Assembly (NCBI RefSeq): GCF_002895945.1
Contig: NZ_NPZB01000002.1
Coordinates: 248,001-312,000, forward strand
DNA: 64,000 bases
Reading direction: 5' to 3'
Origin: Solilutibacter silvestris
Lineage (GTDB): Bacteria; Pseudomonadota; Gammaproteobacteria; Xanthomonadales; Xanthomonadaceae
The position numbers and the translations under genes are program-made. A model generated the notes under the pieces. That model did not search any database. It saw only the letters and a list, made by a program, of their open reading frames with translations, and had not been told where the DNA came from. Shown piece by piece: positions 18,217-27,486 of the stretch. How positions within the stretch are numbered: the stretch's first letter is position 1; each line of letters begins with the position of its first letter.

Positions 18217-18710
18217 CCCGCCGCCTCGAAGCGATTGGCCTCGACGTTCTTGCGCACTTTCGCCGGATCCCAGATGCGACCGTTCATGGCGATATAGGCG
18301 CCCGGCGGCAGCGATTGCACCGCGCCCACCGCGCAACCGATGTTGAATTCGGCGTCGGAACCCTCGAAGCGCGCCGGATTGAGCGCGCCGGTCAGGACGA
18401 TGGTCTTGTCGGGAATCGTGCGCAGCACCTTGGCGGTCTCGACCATGCTGTCAGTGCCATGGGTGACGAGGACGCAACGTTCGGCCTGCGCGGCGATGGT
18501 CGCGCGCATCAGTTCACGATCGCTGCCATCGATGAACAGCGAATCCTTGCGCAGCAACGGAATCACGTGGAAACGGAAGGCGACGCCGAGCGCGCTGAGG
18601 ATGCGGCCGATCTGGGGATCGCCGACCTGGTAATCCGACTTGGCATCGAAATAGATCTTGTCGATGGTGCCGCCAGTGGTAACGATCAGCAGGTCGTCCA
18701 TCGTGTCCAT
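18213..18710 (-). CDS. Asparaginase-domain protein (N-terminal domain only)
   Basis: A 165-residue protein with the two active-site signatures of bacterial-type asparaginase: TTGGTIDKIYF near the start (catalytic Thr in GGT) and VLVTHGTDSMVETA around residues 80-93. Classical L-asparaginases have about 330 residues and a second domain that completes the tetramer active site; that domain is absent. Short single-domain members exist in gammaproteobacteria, so this is probably a family form and not a truncation. Activity is uncertain. An in-frame ATG nine bases inside is an alternative start. Confidence 0.82.
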   Translation of the reverse strand: MDTMDDLLIVTTGGTIDKIYFDAKSDYQVGDPQIGRILSALGVAFRFHVIPLLRKDSLFIDGSDRELMRATIAAQAERCVLVTHGTDSMVETAKVLRTIPDKTIVLTGALNPARFEGSDAEFNIGCAVGAVQSLPPGAYIAMNGRIWDPAKVRKNVEANRFEAAG

Positions 18711-18740
18711 GTCGCTGCGTTGTGTGGGGATAAAGATAGT

Positions 18741-19091
18741 TTATTCCTTCGCGGCGTTGCGCTGGGAGGCGTTGCCCTTTGCAAACCGTGCGCGCAGGCC
18801 GGGCACGCTGGCGGCGAGGATGATCACCACGGCCAGTGCCAGTTCGGCGAACGCCTGCAGGCGTTCCGGCGGTCGTGTCCACGCCACCATCACCCCATGC
18901 GAGAACCACAGCAAGGCGAACACGCCCGACCAGAAACCGGCGGTGCGCCGGCGCAACCACACCGCGAGCGCGCACAGGGCAGGTGGCAGGGTGAACACGA
19001 TTCGCGCTAGGGGTTCGTGCCAGAACCAGGCAAGATCGAGCAGCGCCAGCAGCACCAGCGCGACGAACAGGATGCGGCGTGCAGTGCTCAT
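18741..19091 (-). CDS. DUF2069 inner-membrane protein
   Basis: A 116-residue protein with about four hydrophobic helices (FVALVLLALLDLAWFW, IVFTLPPALCALAVWL, WSGVFALLWFSHGVMVAW, FAELALAVVIILAA) and a basic C-terminus. The W-SGxFALLWFSHGVM segment is the DUF2069 signature. The function is unknown. The start overlaps the wrbA stop (ATGA), a pairing seen in other gammaproteobacteria. Confidence 0.85.
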   Translation of the reverse strand: MSTARRILFVALVLLALLDLAWFWHEPLARIVFTLPPALCALAVWLRRRTAGFWSGVFALLWFSHGVMVAWTRPPERLQAFAELALAVVIILAASVPGLRARFAKGNASQRNAAKE

Positions 19092-19681
19092 GCCGAGAGT
19101 TTTGCGGCGATGGTGGCAAGACGCTTGCCGAGCGCGCGAGCGAGTTGGATTTCGTCCTCGCTGAGCTCGGGATCATCCGCTGAACCCGACACATGACTGG
19201 CGCCATACGGCGTGCCGCCGGTGCGCGTGGTGCTGAGGCGTTGTTCGGTATAGGGAATGCCGACGATCACGCAGCCGTGGTGCAGCAATGGCACTTGCAT
19301 GCCTAGCAGGGTCGATTCCTGGCCGCCGTGCATGGTCGCGGTCGAAGTGAACACGCAGGCCGGCTTGCCGACCAGCGTGCCGCTGGCCCATTGCGCACCG
19401 AGGCCGTCGAAGAAAAACTTCATCGGTGCGGCCATGCTGCCGAAACGGGTCGGGCTGCCGATGGCGTAGCCGACGCATTCGTCGAGGTCGCGCGTTTCGA
19501 GATAGGCCGCGCCTTCCTCGGGAACGGGCGGCAAAACCTGTTCGGTTTGCGGCGCGACCGGCGGCACCGTGCGCAGACGAGCGGCCATGCCGGGCACTTC
19601 ACCGATGCCGCGCGCGACCTGCCGCGCCAATGCCGCGACCGATCCGCCGCGACTGTAATAGAGCACGAGGATTTCTTTCAT
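19088..19681 (-). CDS. wrbA: NAD(P)H:quinone oxidoreductase, WrbA type
   Basis: A flavodoxin-fold FMN enzyme of 197 residues that performs two-electron quinone reduction. The FMN phosphate loop LYYSRGGSVAALA is at residues 6-18. GSPTRFGSMAAPMKFF and the flavin-contact segment TSTATMHGGQESTLL are the WrbA signatures. The start at 19681 (MKEILVLYYS) was chosen by family alignment; the open frame extends to 19774 without support. The upstream yihY gene is divergent. Confidence 0.93.
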   Translation of the reverse strand: MKEILVLYYSRGGSVAALARQVARGIGEVPGMAARLRTVPPVAPQTEQVLPPVPEEGAAYLETRDLDECVGYAIGSPTRFGSMAAPMKFFFDGLGAQWASGTLVGKPACVFTSTATMHGGQESTLLGMQVPLLHHGCVIVGIPYTEQRLSTTRTGGTPYGASHVSGSADDPELSEDEIQLARALGKRLATIAAKLSA

Positions 19682-19732
19682 CCCGCCAGTGTACGTGGCC
19701 GGCTTGACGGCTGACCGGCTACCCTGTGCGTC

Positions 19733-21013
19733 ATGGCCCGGCTTCCCGCCCAGATCGTGTCCCGTTTGTTGCACCTGCGCGATCCGGTGCGGCGTGCGGT
19801 CTTCATGCGTTTCCTCGGCCGTCGTTTCTGGGACGACAACCTGTTCGAGGCTGCCGGTTCACTGGCTTACACCACGGTGTTCGCGTTGGTGCCGCTGGCG
19901 ACGGTGGTGTTCGGCATGCTTTCGGCATTCCCGGTGTATTCACGGCTGCGCGACCAGCTCACAGACTATGTGTTCTCCAATTTCGTGCCGAGCTCCGCGC
20001 GCGCAGTGCAGGGGTATATCAGCGAATACTCGCTCAACGCCAGCCAGCTCACCACCGCCGGCATCATCGCGCTGGTGCTGTCGCTGCTGATCACCCTCAC
20101 CAGCGTCGAATCGATCTTCAATCGCATCTGGCGGGTACCGGTGGCGCGGCCGCGCTTCGCGCGTTTCCTTGTCTACTGGACGGTGCTTACCCTCGGCACG
20201 TTGATCGCCGTCGCCAGCATGTCGCTGTCCGCCAGGTTGTTCGCGATGAGCGTGTTCTCGTCGGAGCCGGGGCGCGTGCTGGAAAGCCTGATGCTGCGGA
20301 TGGCGCCACCGTGCATCGAACTGGTCGCGTTCCTGTTGCTGTATCGCGTAGTGCCGCATCGCACCGTGCAATGGCGCCATGCCTTCGCCGGCGCGTTGCT
20401 CGCCACCGTGGTGTTCGAGTTCGTGAAGTGGGGCATGGGCATCTACCTCGGCACCTTCCGCAGCTACGAGAAGCTGTACGGCACCGTTGCTTTCATCCCC
20501 ATCTTCCTGCTGTGGATCTACCTGAGCTGGGTGTCGGTGCTGCTCGGCGCATCGTTCGCATCCAGCCTGTCGGCATTCCGTTACCAGCCGGTGGCATTGC
20601 GCTTGCCGGAGGGTTGCGAGATCTACGGATTGCTGCGCATGCTCGGGCGTTTCCACGCTGCGCGCGGGGGGGGACAAGGGTTGCACGCCGATGAACTGCG
20701 CGAACTCGATCCCATCCTCACCGATTCCCTGGTGCAGGACATGCTGACGAAGTTGTGCGAAGCCGGCATCGTCCAGCGCGCCGAAACCGGCGAATGGCTG
20801 CTGTCGCGCGATCTCGCCGATGTCAGCCTGAGCGAACTCTATGTCGTGGCGCAGTTGCGCATCCCGGTCGAGGAAGTCAGTCTGCCGCTGCGCGATGATG
20901 CCCTGGGTCGCGACGTGATGCAGGTGATCGATGAACTGCGCCTGCCGCTGCGCGTCGCGATGAAACGCAAGGTTGCCACCATCTATTCCGAACCTGGAAG
21001 CGAACCGCAATGA
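19733..21013 (+). CDS. yihY: YihY family inner-membrane protein (BrkB-like) with C-terminal extension
   Basis: The first 290 residues or so match the YihY/BrkB family: DDNLFEAAGSLAYTTVFALVPL at the start, then about six membrane helices. They end near FIPIFLLWIYLSWVSVLLGAS. The family was once called RNase BN, but that activity belongs to another protein. Beyond residue 300 there is a soluble tail of about 125 residues with winged-helix character (LHADELRELDPILTDSLVQD, then EAGIVQRAETGEWLLSRD). E. coli YihY (about 290 aa) lacks this tail. A run of eight G occurs at 20666-20673 within the tail. The stop overlaps the next gene by 4 bp. Confidence 0.88.
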   Translation: MARLPAQIVSRLLHLRDPVRRAVFMRFLGRRFWDDNLFEAAGSLAYTTVFALVPLATVVFGMLSAFPVYSRLRDQLTDYVFSNFVPSSARAVQGYISEYSLNASQLTTAGIIALVLSLLITLTSVESIFNRIWRVPVARPRFARFLVYWTVLTLGTLIAVASMSLSARLFAMSVFSSEPGRVLESLMLRMAPPCIELVAFLLLYRVVPHRTVQWRHAFAGALLATVVFEFVKWGMGIYLGTFRSYEKLYGTVAFIPIFLLWIYLSWVSVLLGASFASSLSAFRYQPVALRLPEGCEIYGLLRMLGRFHAARGGGQGLHADELRELDPILTDSLVQDMLTKLCEAGIVQRAETGEWLLSRDLADVSLSELYVVAQLRIPVEEVSLPLRDDALGRDVMQVIDELRLPLRVAMKRKVATIYSEPGSEPQ

Positions 21014-21600
21014 ACACGATGAACCATTCCCCTCGACTGTTGGCGCTCACGCTCGTGATCGCGCTGGCCGCGTGCAAGCCGCATGGCGAACAGACGCCGC
21101 CGACAGCGGCCACGCCGAAACCCGCATCGACACCGGCGACCACGCCGATGCCAGCAGCGACCGCAGGTCTCGCCGATGTCGGTGCGCAACCGAAGCTGCG
21201 TCTCCCCACTGTCGACGGCAAGACCTTCGATCTCGCCGAACAGCGCGGTCACTGGGTGGTGGTCAACGATTGGGCGACGTGGTGCGGCCCATGCCTGAAG
21301 GAGATGCCGGAACTGTCGGCGCTGGCAGCGATGCGCGAATACATCAAGGTGGTCGGTGTCGCCAATGACGATATCGAACCGGCCAAGCTGCAGGAATTCC
21401 TGCAGCAGCATCCGGTGGTCTATCCGATCGTGCAGGTCGATCCGGCCGCGCCACCCGGCGATTTCAGTCCGCCGCCGACATTGCCGATCAGCTGGTTGAT
21501 CGGCCCGCAGGGCAAGGTGGTGAAACGCTTCATGGGTCCGGTGACTGCAAAGGACATTGAAGCCGCGATCGCGGCCGCAGGTGGGCCAGCACCGAATTGA
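21010..21600 (+). CDS. TlpA-like thioredoxin-fold lipoprotein
   Basis: A 196-residue periplasmic lipoprotein: lipobox L-A-A-C with C22 as the lipidation site, then a 30-residue proline/threonine-rich linker. The thioredoxin domain has the active site WCGPC (C92/C95). A cis-proline region is seen in PPTLPISWLIGPQGKVV. Likely thiol-disulfide oxidoreductase acting on cell-envelope proteins. The start codon overlaps the yihY stop (ATGA), so the two are translationally coupled. Confidence 0.88.
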   Translation: MNTMNHSPRLLALTLVIALAACKPHGEQTPPTAATPKPASTPATTPMPAATAGLADVGAQPKLRLPTVDGKTFDLAEQRGHWVVVNDWATWCGPCLKEMPELSALAAMREYIKVVGVANDDIEPAKLQEFLQQHPVVYPIVQVDPAAPPGDFSPPPTLPISWLIGPQGKVVKRFMGPVTAKDIEAAIAAAGGPAPN

Positions 21601-21712
21601 GGGTCAGCGCTCTGATGCCGTCAAACTGAATGGGTAAAATTGCCTGACTGGCGATGTTGCGGTGCAGCATGTAAGGTGGTTCCGGGGATCAATGCAGACA
21701 GGAGCCGCCGTC

Positions 21713-22126
21713 ATGTCCGAAGCCATTGCCAATGATCCGCGTCCGACCGAGGCGCGCCTGCTCGAGATGGTCTTTCCGGATCACACGAATCACCTCGGCA
21801 CGCTGTTTGGTGGACAGGCGCTGGCGTGGATGGATATGGCCGCCTTCATCGCCGCGTCGCGCTATGCCCGCAGCACCGTGGTCACCGCGCGCTCCGAGCA
21901 GGTCGATTTCAATCAGCCGGTGCGCAAGGGGCAACTGGTCGAGACCATCGCCCGCATCGTGAAGGTGGGCCGCAGCTCGATGCACGTCGACGTGGATCTG
22001 GTCGCCGAAGATCTCCTCACTGGAGATCGCAAACTGTGTACGCGAGGTCAGTTCGTGATGATCGCGCTCGACGAACTTGGTCGCCCGGTCCAAGCGCCGC
22101 CGTTGCCGGTGGCCGAGGCAGCCTGA
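21713..22126 (+). CDS. Acyl-CoA thioesterase, YciA-type hotdog fold
   Basis: Hydrolyses acyl-CoA to free acid and CoA. The protein has 137 residues, the standard YciA length. The conserved block NHLGTLFGGQALAWMD (residues 27-41) carries the substrate-binding glycines and catalytic Asp, and VTARSEQVDFNQPVRKGQ follows. The ATG at 21713 has GGAG nine bases upstream; two in-frame ATGs further up (21662, 21692) would add a poorly conserved leader. It converges on ppk2 across a short GC-rich inverted repeat (22128-22142). Confidence 0.9.
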   Translation: MSEAIANDPRPTEARLLEMVFPDHTNHLGTLFGGQALAWMDMAAFIAASRYARSTVVTARSEQVDFNQPVRKGQLVETIARIVKVGRSSMHVDVDLVAEDLLTGDRKLCTRGQFVMIALDELGRPVQAPPLPVAEAA

Positions 22127-22146
22127 CCGCGCAACGTGCGCGATGA

Positions 22147-22923
22147 TCAATCCTTGAACGACTTGATCGGCTTCAACGCGCCGTAGCGTTCGCGCTGCAG
22201 CTTGCCTCGCAATGGCGGGAAGTCGATGGTGTCGTCGGGAATGTGGGTGTCCGGCACGCGATCGAGCAGATTGCGGATCAAGGTCAGGCGTCCGCGCTTC
22301 TGCTCGTTGAAATCGACCAATGTCCACGGCGCCCATTTGGTATGCGTGGCCTTGAGCATCGCCTCGCGCGCTTCGGTATAGGCGGCGTATTGCTCGCGCG
22401 CCTTGAGGTCGATCGGCGACAGTTTCCAGCCCTTCAGCGGATCGTCGTGGCGTTCGGCGAAACGCTGTTCCTGTTCTTGCTGGTCGCAGCACAACCAGTA
22501 CTTGAACAGCAGGATGCCGTCATCCACCAGTTGCTTCTCGAACACCGGCGCCTGGCGCAGGAAGGCCGCGACCTGTTCCGGCGTGGCGAAGCCCATCACG
22601 CGTTCGACGCCGGCGCGGTTGTACCAGCTGCGATCGAACAGCGCGATCTCGCCAGCGGCCGGGAGTTCCTGCACGTAACGCTGGAAATACCATTCCGTGC
22701 GTTCACGCTCGTCCGGCTTGGGCAGCGCGATGTGGCGCGCCTGTCGCGGATTGAGATGCTGCATGATCGCGTCGATGGTGCCGCCCTTGCCGGCGGTGTC
22801 GCGGCCTTCGACCACCACGACGAGACGCTTGCCGCTGTGCTGCAGCCAGCGCGCCAGCTGCACCAGTTCCAGTTGCATCGCTTCCAGCGCATGTTCGTAG
22901 TGCTTGCGTTTCAGCTTGGCCAT
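22147..22923 (-). CDS. ppk2: Polyphosphate kinase 2
   Basis: A P-loop kinase that uses polyphosphate to phosphorylate nucleotides. 258 residues, a single-domain (class I/III-size) PPK2. Walker A GRDTAGKGG is at residues 40-48. The Walker B region FDRSWYNRAGVERVMGF and the lid segment are intact, and W-APW-TLVDFNEQKRGRL is the family signature near the end. The start at 22923 (MAKLKRKHYE) fits the family. It lies 13 bp after the GNAT gene in a four-gene minus-strand run with prfA and hemA. Confidence 0.93.
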   Translation of the reverse strand: MAKLKRKHYEHALEAMQLELVQLARWLQHSGKRLVVVVEGRDTAGKGGTIDAIMQHLNPRQARHIALPKPDERERTEWYFQRYVQELPAAGEIALFDRSWYNRAGVERVMGFATPEQVAAFLRQAPVFEKQLVDDGILLFKYWLCCDQQEQEQRFAERHDDPLKGWKLSPIDLKAREQYAAYTEAREAMLKATHTKWAPWTLVDFNEQKRGRLTLIRNLLDRVPDTHIPDDTIDFPPLRGKLQRERYGALKPIKSFKD

Positions 22924-22936
22924 GGCGGCGCCCTCG

Positions 22937-23380
22937 TCAAAGCAGTCTGGAATACCACTGCGTCTCGTCTTCCTGCCAACCGGCGGCGCGATACAGGGCG
23001 CGTGCGGCGTCGTTGTCGCGGGTGGTTTCGAGCATGACGAATGCCGCGCCATCTTCCTTGGCGAATTCCGTGGCGGCATCGAGCAGGGCGCGTGCCACGC
23101 CATGGCGACGGAATCCGGCGGCGACGAACAGATCGTTCAACACCCAGATGCGCGTGGTGCGTACCGAGGAATACATCGGGTAGAGCTGGGTGAAACCGGC
23201 GGGCTCACCGTCGTGTTTCGCCAGCAACACCATCGATTGTTGTTGCCCGATGCGCGCCTTCAGCCAGTCGTGTGCGCGCTGGATGTCGGATGGCTGGCCG
23301 TAGAACTGGCGATAGCCGTCGAACAGCGGCGCCAGCGCATCGAGGTCATCCAGGGTGGCGTATTCGACGACGGGTTTCAT
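22937..23380 (-). CDS. GNAT family N-acetyltransferase
   Basis: A 147-residue acetyl-CoA-dependent transferase. The acetyl-CoA loop is in [19 protein letters not shown] (RRHGVA as the Q/RxxGxG/A motif), followed by the strand-helix [20 protein letters not shown] typical of the family. The acceptor is unknown; it need not be related to translation although it overlaps prfA (ATGA). Confidence 0.87.
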   Translation of the reverse strand: MKPVVEYATLDDLDALAPLFDGYRQFYGQPSDIQRAHDWLKARIGQQQSMVLLAKHDGEPAGFTQLYPMYSSVRTTRIWVLNDLFVAAGFRRHGVARALLDAATEFAKEDGAAFVMLETTRDNDAARALYRAAGWQEDETQWYSRLL

Positions 23381-24462
23381 GGCGCCTCCACGAGTTTTGC
23401 CAGCGCATCGGCCTGGGCTTCGTGCGACAAGCGATCGATCAACGCATCAAGCTGGCCTTCCAGCACATTCGGCAGATCGTACAGGGTCAGTCCTTCCACC
23501 CGGTGATCGGTGATGCGACCCTGCGGGAAATTGTAGGTGCGGATGCGCTGGCTGCGATCGCCGCTGCCGACCTGCAGTTTGCGATCGGCGGCCTGCGCGG
23601 CTTCGCGTTTTTCCAGTTCGGCCTCGACCAGCATCGCCTTCAGCCGCTTCATCGCCTTGTCGCGATTGGCGTGCTGGCTGCGTTCGGTCTGCGATTCGAC
23701 CACCACGCCGCTCGGCATGTGGGTGATGCGGATCGCCGATTCGGTCTTGTTGACGTGCTGGCCGCCGGCGCCGCTCGATCGATACGTGTCGACTCTCAGG
23801 TCGGCGGGATTGATTTCGATGTCGATGTCGCCGGCTTCCTCGGCGATGATCGCCACCGTCGCCGCCGAGGTATGGATGCGGCCCTGCGATTCGGTGTCCG
23901 GCACGCGTTGCACGCGATGCGTCCCCGACTCGAACTTCAGTCGCGAATACGCGCCACCGCCTTCGATGCGCGCGACCACTTCACGGAAGCCGCCGTGTTC
24001 GCCCGGATTGGCCGATTCCACGTCGACACGCCAGCCTTGCTTCTCGGCGTAGCGCGCATACATGCGGAACAGGTCGCCGGCAAAGATCGCCGCCTCGTCG
24101 CCACCGGTGCCGGCACGGACTTCCAGATACAGGCTGCCGTCGTCGCGCGCATCCTTCGGCACCAGATGCGCCATCAGTTCGCCATCGAGTTCGGCGAGAC
24201 GCGCGTTCGTCGTCGCGATTTCCTCTTGCGCAAGATCGCGCAGCTCGGGGTCGTCGCGCATCGCCTGCGCGGAGGCCAGCGCTGCCTGCAGTTGTCGTTC
24301 TTCCGCAAGCCCGAGCGCCAACGGTTCCAGTTGCGCGAATTCCCGCGACAGTTTGCGGAACTGTTTGACATCGGCGATCACGCCCGGATCGGCCAGCAGC
24401 CGTTCCAGTTCGTCGCGTCGTTCCGCCAGTGCTTCAAGCTTGCGGCGCAGGCTCGGCAGCAT
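23377..24462 (-). CDS. prfA: Peptide chain release factor 1
   Basis: Class I release factor that recognises UAA and UAG. The 361-residue protein has the tripeptide anticodon at residues 188-190 (PDT in VPDTESQGR), within the PxT variation allowed for RF1. The catalytic GGQ is at 233-235 in [15 protein letters not shown]. The GGQ glutamine is the predicted target of PrmC, encoded at 6.0 kb. The start codon lies 29 bp inside the 3' end of hemA, so the two reading frames overlap. The hemA-prfA order is conserved in gammaproteobacteria. Confidence 0.97.
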   Translation of the reverse strand: MLPSLRRKLEALAERRDELERLLADPGVIADVKQFRKLSREFAQLEPLALGLAEERQLQAALASAQAMRDDPELRDLAQEEIATTNARLAELDGELMAHLVPKDARDDGSLYLEVRAGTGGDEAAIFAGDLFRMYARYAEKQGWRVDVESANPGEHGGFREVVARIEGGGAYSRLKFESGTHRVQRVPDTESQGRIHTSAATVAIIAEEAGDIDIEINPADLRVDTYRSSGAGGQHVNKTESAIRITHMPSGVVVESQTERSQHANRDKAMKRLKAMLVEAELEKREAAQAADRKLQVGSGDRSQRIRTYNFPQGRITDHRVEGLTLYDLPNVLEGQLDALIDRLSHEAQADALAKLVEAP

Positions 24463-25732
24463 CGTCGGAAGAATCGTTGTGGTCGGGGAACATGCGCGCG
24501 GCGGCGCGCAGCAATTCGGCATCGCCACGCAGGGCGGCATCGCGCACGGCGACGGTCGGCGCGTGCAGCAGGCGGTTGGTCAGGGTGTGCGCCAGTTGAT
24601 CGAGCACCGCGTCCGGCGACTGGCCAGCCGCGAGTTGTTGCTTCGCGCGTGTCAGTGCATCGGCGCTCAGGCGTTGGCCGTGTGCACGCACTGCACGCAC
24701 GCCGTCCATGCCGAATGCCGCACCGGCGACTTCCATGTAGCGCGCCACCTGCAGGTCGATGATCGTTTCGGCGGCGTCGGCGGCGTCCTTGCGACTGCGG
24801 CGATTGTCCTCCACCGCGCGGTGGAGATCGTCGATGGTGTAGACGAACACGTCGCGCAATTCGGCGACGTCGGCGGCGATGTCGCGCGGCACGGCGAGAT
24901 CGACCAACAGGACGGGTTTGTTGTTGTGGCGATGGCGACGCGCGGCGAGTGCGGCTTCCACCTGCGCGCGATGCAGGATCGGCGTCTGGCTGGCGGTCGC
25001 CGAGAACACGATGTCGGCTTCGGCAAGATGGCGGTCGAGTTCGTCCAGCGCCAGGGCGTAGCCGCCGTGCGCGGTCGCCAATGCCTGCGCGTGCGCCAAT
25101 GTGCGATTGGCGATCAGCAAGCGGCGGACGTTGGCCTGCACCAGATGGCGCGCCGCGAGTTCGATGGTTTCGCCGGCGCCGATCAGCAGCACGGTGGAAT
25201 CCTGCGGTCGCGCGAATGAATCGCGCGCCAGCTTCACCGCCGCCGATGCCACCGACACCGGATTCGCGCCGATCGCGGTATCGCTGCGTGCGCGTTTCGC
25301 GGTGGCGAAGGCTTGCTGGAACAGGCGATCGAGTTGCGGCCCCATCGCCCCATGTTCGCGCGCCAGGCTCCACGCCTCCTTCACCTGGCCAAGGATCTGC
25401 GGTTCGCCCAGTACCAGCGAGTCGAGCCCCGCCGCGACCCGGAACAGGTGCCGCGCGGCAGCGCTTTCGCCATGGCGGTAGAGATAGGCGTGCAGATCGG
25501 TGGATTCCGCCGCGTGCGTTGCCAGCCATTCGGCAATGGCAGGCGCGGCATCGTCGCCGATGGCGTAGACCTCGGTGCGATTGCAGGTGGAGAGCAATGC
25601 CACTTCATCGACCTGCGGCAGCGCGCGCAATGCCGCCAGCGCGGGCGCGAAGGCATCGCCGGCAAACGCCACCCGTTCGCGCAAGGCAACCGGCGCGGTC
25701 TGGTGGTTCAAGCCGAGAGCGATCAGCGTCAT
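24434..25732 (-). CDS. hemA: Glutamyl-tRNA reductase
   Basis: First committed step of the C5 tetrapyrrole pathway: reduces Glu-tRNA to glutamate-1-semialdehyde with NADPH. 432 residues. The catalytic cysteine is C50 in [12 protein letters not shown]. The NADPH-binding fold contains [16 protein letters not shown], and the C-terminal dimerisation helix starts near residue 320. A 77-bp gap separates its start from the divergent TPR gene, so both must have their promoters there; I see no convincing consensus in it. Confidence 0.97.
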   Translation of the reverse strand: MTLIALGLNHQTAPVALRERVAFAGDAFAPALAALRALPQVDEVALLSTCNRTEVYAIGDDAAPAIAEWLATHAAESTDLHAYLYRHGESAAARHLFRVAAGLDSLVLGEPQILGQVKEAWSLAREHGAMGPQLDRLFQQAFATAKRARSDTAIGANPVSVASAAVKLARDSFARPQDSTVLLIGAGETIELAARHLVQANVRRLLIANRTLAHAQALATAHGGYALALDELDRHLAEADIVFSATASQTPILHRAQVEAALAARRHRHNNKPVLLVDLAVPRDIAADVAELRDVFVYTIDDLHRAVEDNRRSRKDAADAAETIIDLQVARYMEVAGAAFGMDGVRAVRAHGQRLSADALTRAKQQLAAGQSPDAVLDQLAHTLTNRLLHAPTVAVRDAALRGDAELLRAAARMFPDHNDSSDDAAEPAPQA

Positions 25733-25809
25733 AGGCGTTAACAGGCCCTTGGTTCAGGCGCGTGGGGTAAGCTGCAAAACGTCCGACATTTTACGCTTGG
25801 TACCGCAGG

Positions 25810-27486
25810 ATGCCCGGTTTCATCACATCTTTTCGCCACATGGTGCTGGCATTGGCATTGCTTCCGGCGCTGGCAGGCCCGGCAAACGCCGCCACGCCCA
25901 AGGGCCAGCCAAGCGTGTTGGCCGAATCCCTGGCGGGTGAATTCGCCCTGCAGGAAGGTCGCCTCAAGGACGCCGCACAGCACTATCTGGCCGCAGCGAA
26001 GTCCAGCCACGACGCCGTGCTGGCGGAGCGCGCCACGCGCATCGCCCTGCTGGCCGACGACAACGCGCGCGCAGCCGAGGCGCTGGAGTTGTGGCGGCCG
26101 AGCGCGCCGGATTCGCTGGTGGTGCGGATGGCCGATCTCACCCTCAAATTGCGCGCGGACGATGCCGCCGCGGTCACCACGCAGGCGCGCGCGCTCATCG
26201 CCGATCGCGATCCGCGCGGCTGGAAGTACGCGCTGGTGGCATTGTCCGGCGGCAGCAAGGATCCCAAAGTCGCCGCGCAGGTGCTGACCTCGCTGGTGGG
26301 CGCGAATGCCTTGCCCGATGACGTGCAGGCGTGGCTGGCCTATGCCGGGCTGGCGCAGAAGCTGTCGCAGCCACAACTGTCGCAGGCGATGGTGGCGGAA
26401 ACGGTGAAGCGCTGGCCCGCCGATCCGCGCGTCGCCCTGCTGCATTCCGGTCAACTGGTGGATGAAGGCAGGATCGACGAAGCGCGCGCGGTGGTCGCCC
26501 AGCTCGAACCGCAGGCCGCTGGCAGCGCCGAATTGCGCCTGGCCATCGCCGGCCAGTACGAAGCCCTTGGCGATTTCGCCGCCGCCGAGCGTGTCCTCGC
26601 GAAAGGTCCGCAGTCGACCGATACGATTGGCCTGCGCGCGGCGATGTTCGACCGTGCCAAGGACGATGCCGGCCTGGCGCGTCTCTACGAGTTCGCGAAG
26701 CGTCGCGGAGGTGCCAACGATCCACGCAACCGCATGCTGCTCGGCACCCTCGCCGAAACGCTGAAGCGTTACGACGAAGCCCTGAAATGGTATGCCGGCG
26801 TCACTGGCGAAGCCGGCGACAGCGCGCGCCTGCGCAGCGCCAATGTCCGTTACGATCAGGGCCACAAGGACGAGGCATACAAGGCGTTGCAGTCGTTGCA
26901 GACCGATCCGCGCGTGATCGACGCCGTGCAACGCGACGCCTTCCTGCTGGAAGGCGAGTTTCGCCGCAAGGACAGGGACGACAAGGGCGAAATCGCAGCC
27001 TACGACCGTGGCACCGCCGCATTGCCGGACGAACCGGGCATTCTTTACGCCCGCGCGCTGGCGTGGGAACGGATGGATCGCGTCGACAAGGCCGAGGCCG
27101 ACCTGCGCAAGATCCTCGTCACCGATCCCGAGAACATCGCCGCGCTCAACGCGCTCGGCTACACCCTGGCCGATCGCACCACGCGCTATGCCGAAGCGTT
27201 GCAGTTGATCGATCGCGCGCGCGCCGCCGATCCCGCCAACGCCGCCATCATCGACAGCTACGGCTGGGTGCTTTATCGCCTCGGCAAGACCGATGAGGCG
27301 ATGCCATACCTGCGCCGCGCCTACATGCTGCAGAAGGATCCCGAGATCGCCACCCACATCGGCGAAGTGCTGTGGGTGCAGGGCCATCGCGACGACGCGC
27401 GGCGTTACTTCGAGGAAGCGCGCAAGCTCGATCCCGACAGCAAGGCCCTGCAGCGCACGCTGGAAAAACTCGGGGTGAAGGCGTGA
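25810..27486 (+). CDS. Exported tetratricopeptide-repeat protein
   Basis: A 558-residue protein with a signal peptide (MVLALALLPALAGPANA, cleavage about residue 27) and TPR helices throughout. The clearest repeats are in the last 200 residues: AEADLRKILVTDPENIAALNALGYTL and the units starting YAEALQLIDRARAADP, DEAMPYLRRAYMLQKDP and DDARRYFEEARKLDPDS. Homologues next to lolB are common in gammaproteobacteria and are presumed envelope-assembly factors, but the partner is unknown. The stop overlaps the lolB start by 4 bp. Confidence 0.88.
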   Translation: MPGFITSFRHMVLALALLPALAGPANAATPKGQPSVLAESLAGEFALQEGRLKDAAQHYLAAAKSSHDAVLAERATRIALLADDNARAAEALELWRPSAPDSLVVRMADLTLKLRADDAAAVTTQARALIADRDPRGWKYALVALSGGSKDPKVAAQVLTSLVGANALPDDVQAWLAYAGLAQKLSQPQLSQAMVAETVKRWPADPRVALLHSGQLVDEGRIDEARAVVAQLEPQAAGSAELRLAIAGQYEALGDFAAAERVLAKGPQSTDTIGLRAAMFDRAKDDAGLARLYEFAKRRGGANDPRNRMLLGTLAETLKRYDEALKWYAGVTGEAGDSARLRSANVRYDQGHKDEAYKALQSLQTDPRVIDAVQRDAFLLEGEFRRKDRDDKGEIAAYDRGTAALPDEPGILYARALAWERMDRVDKAEADLRKILVTDPENIAALNALGYTLADRTTRYAEALQLIDRARAADPANAAIIDSYGWVLYRLGKTDEAMPYLRRAYMLQKDPEIATHIGEVLWVQGHRDDARRYFEEARKLDPDSKALQRTLEKLGVKA

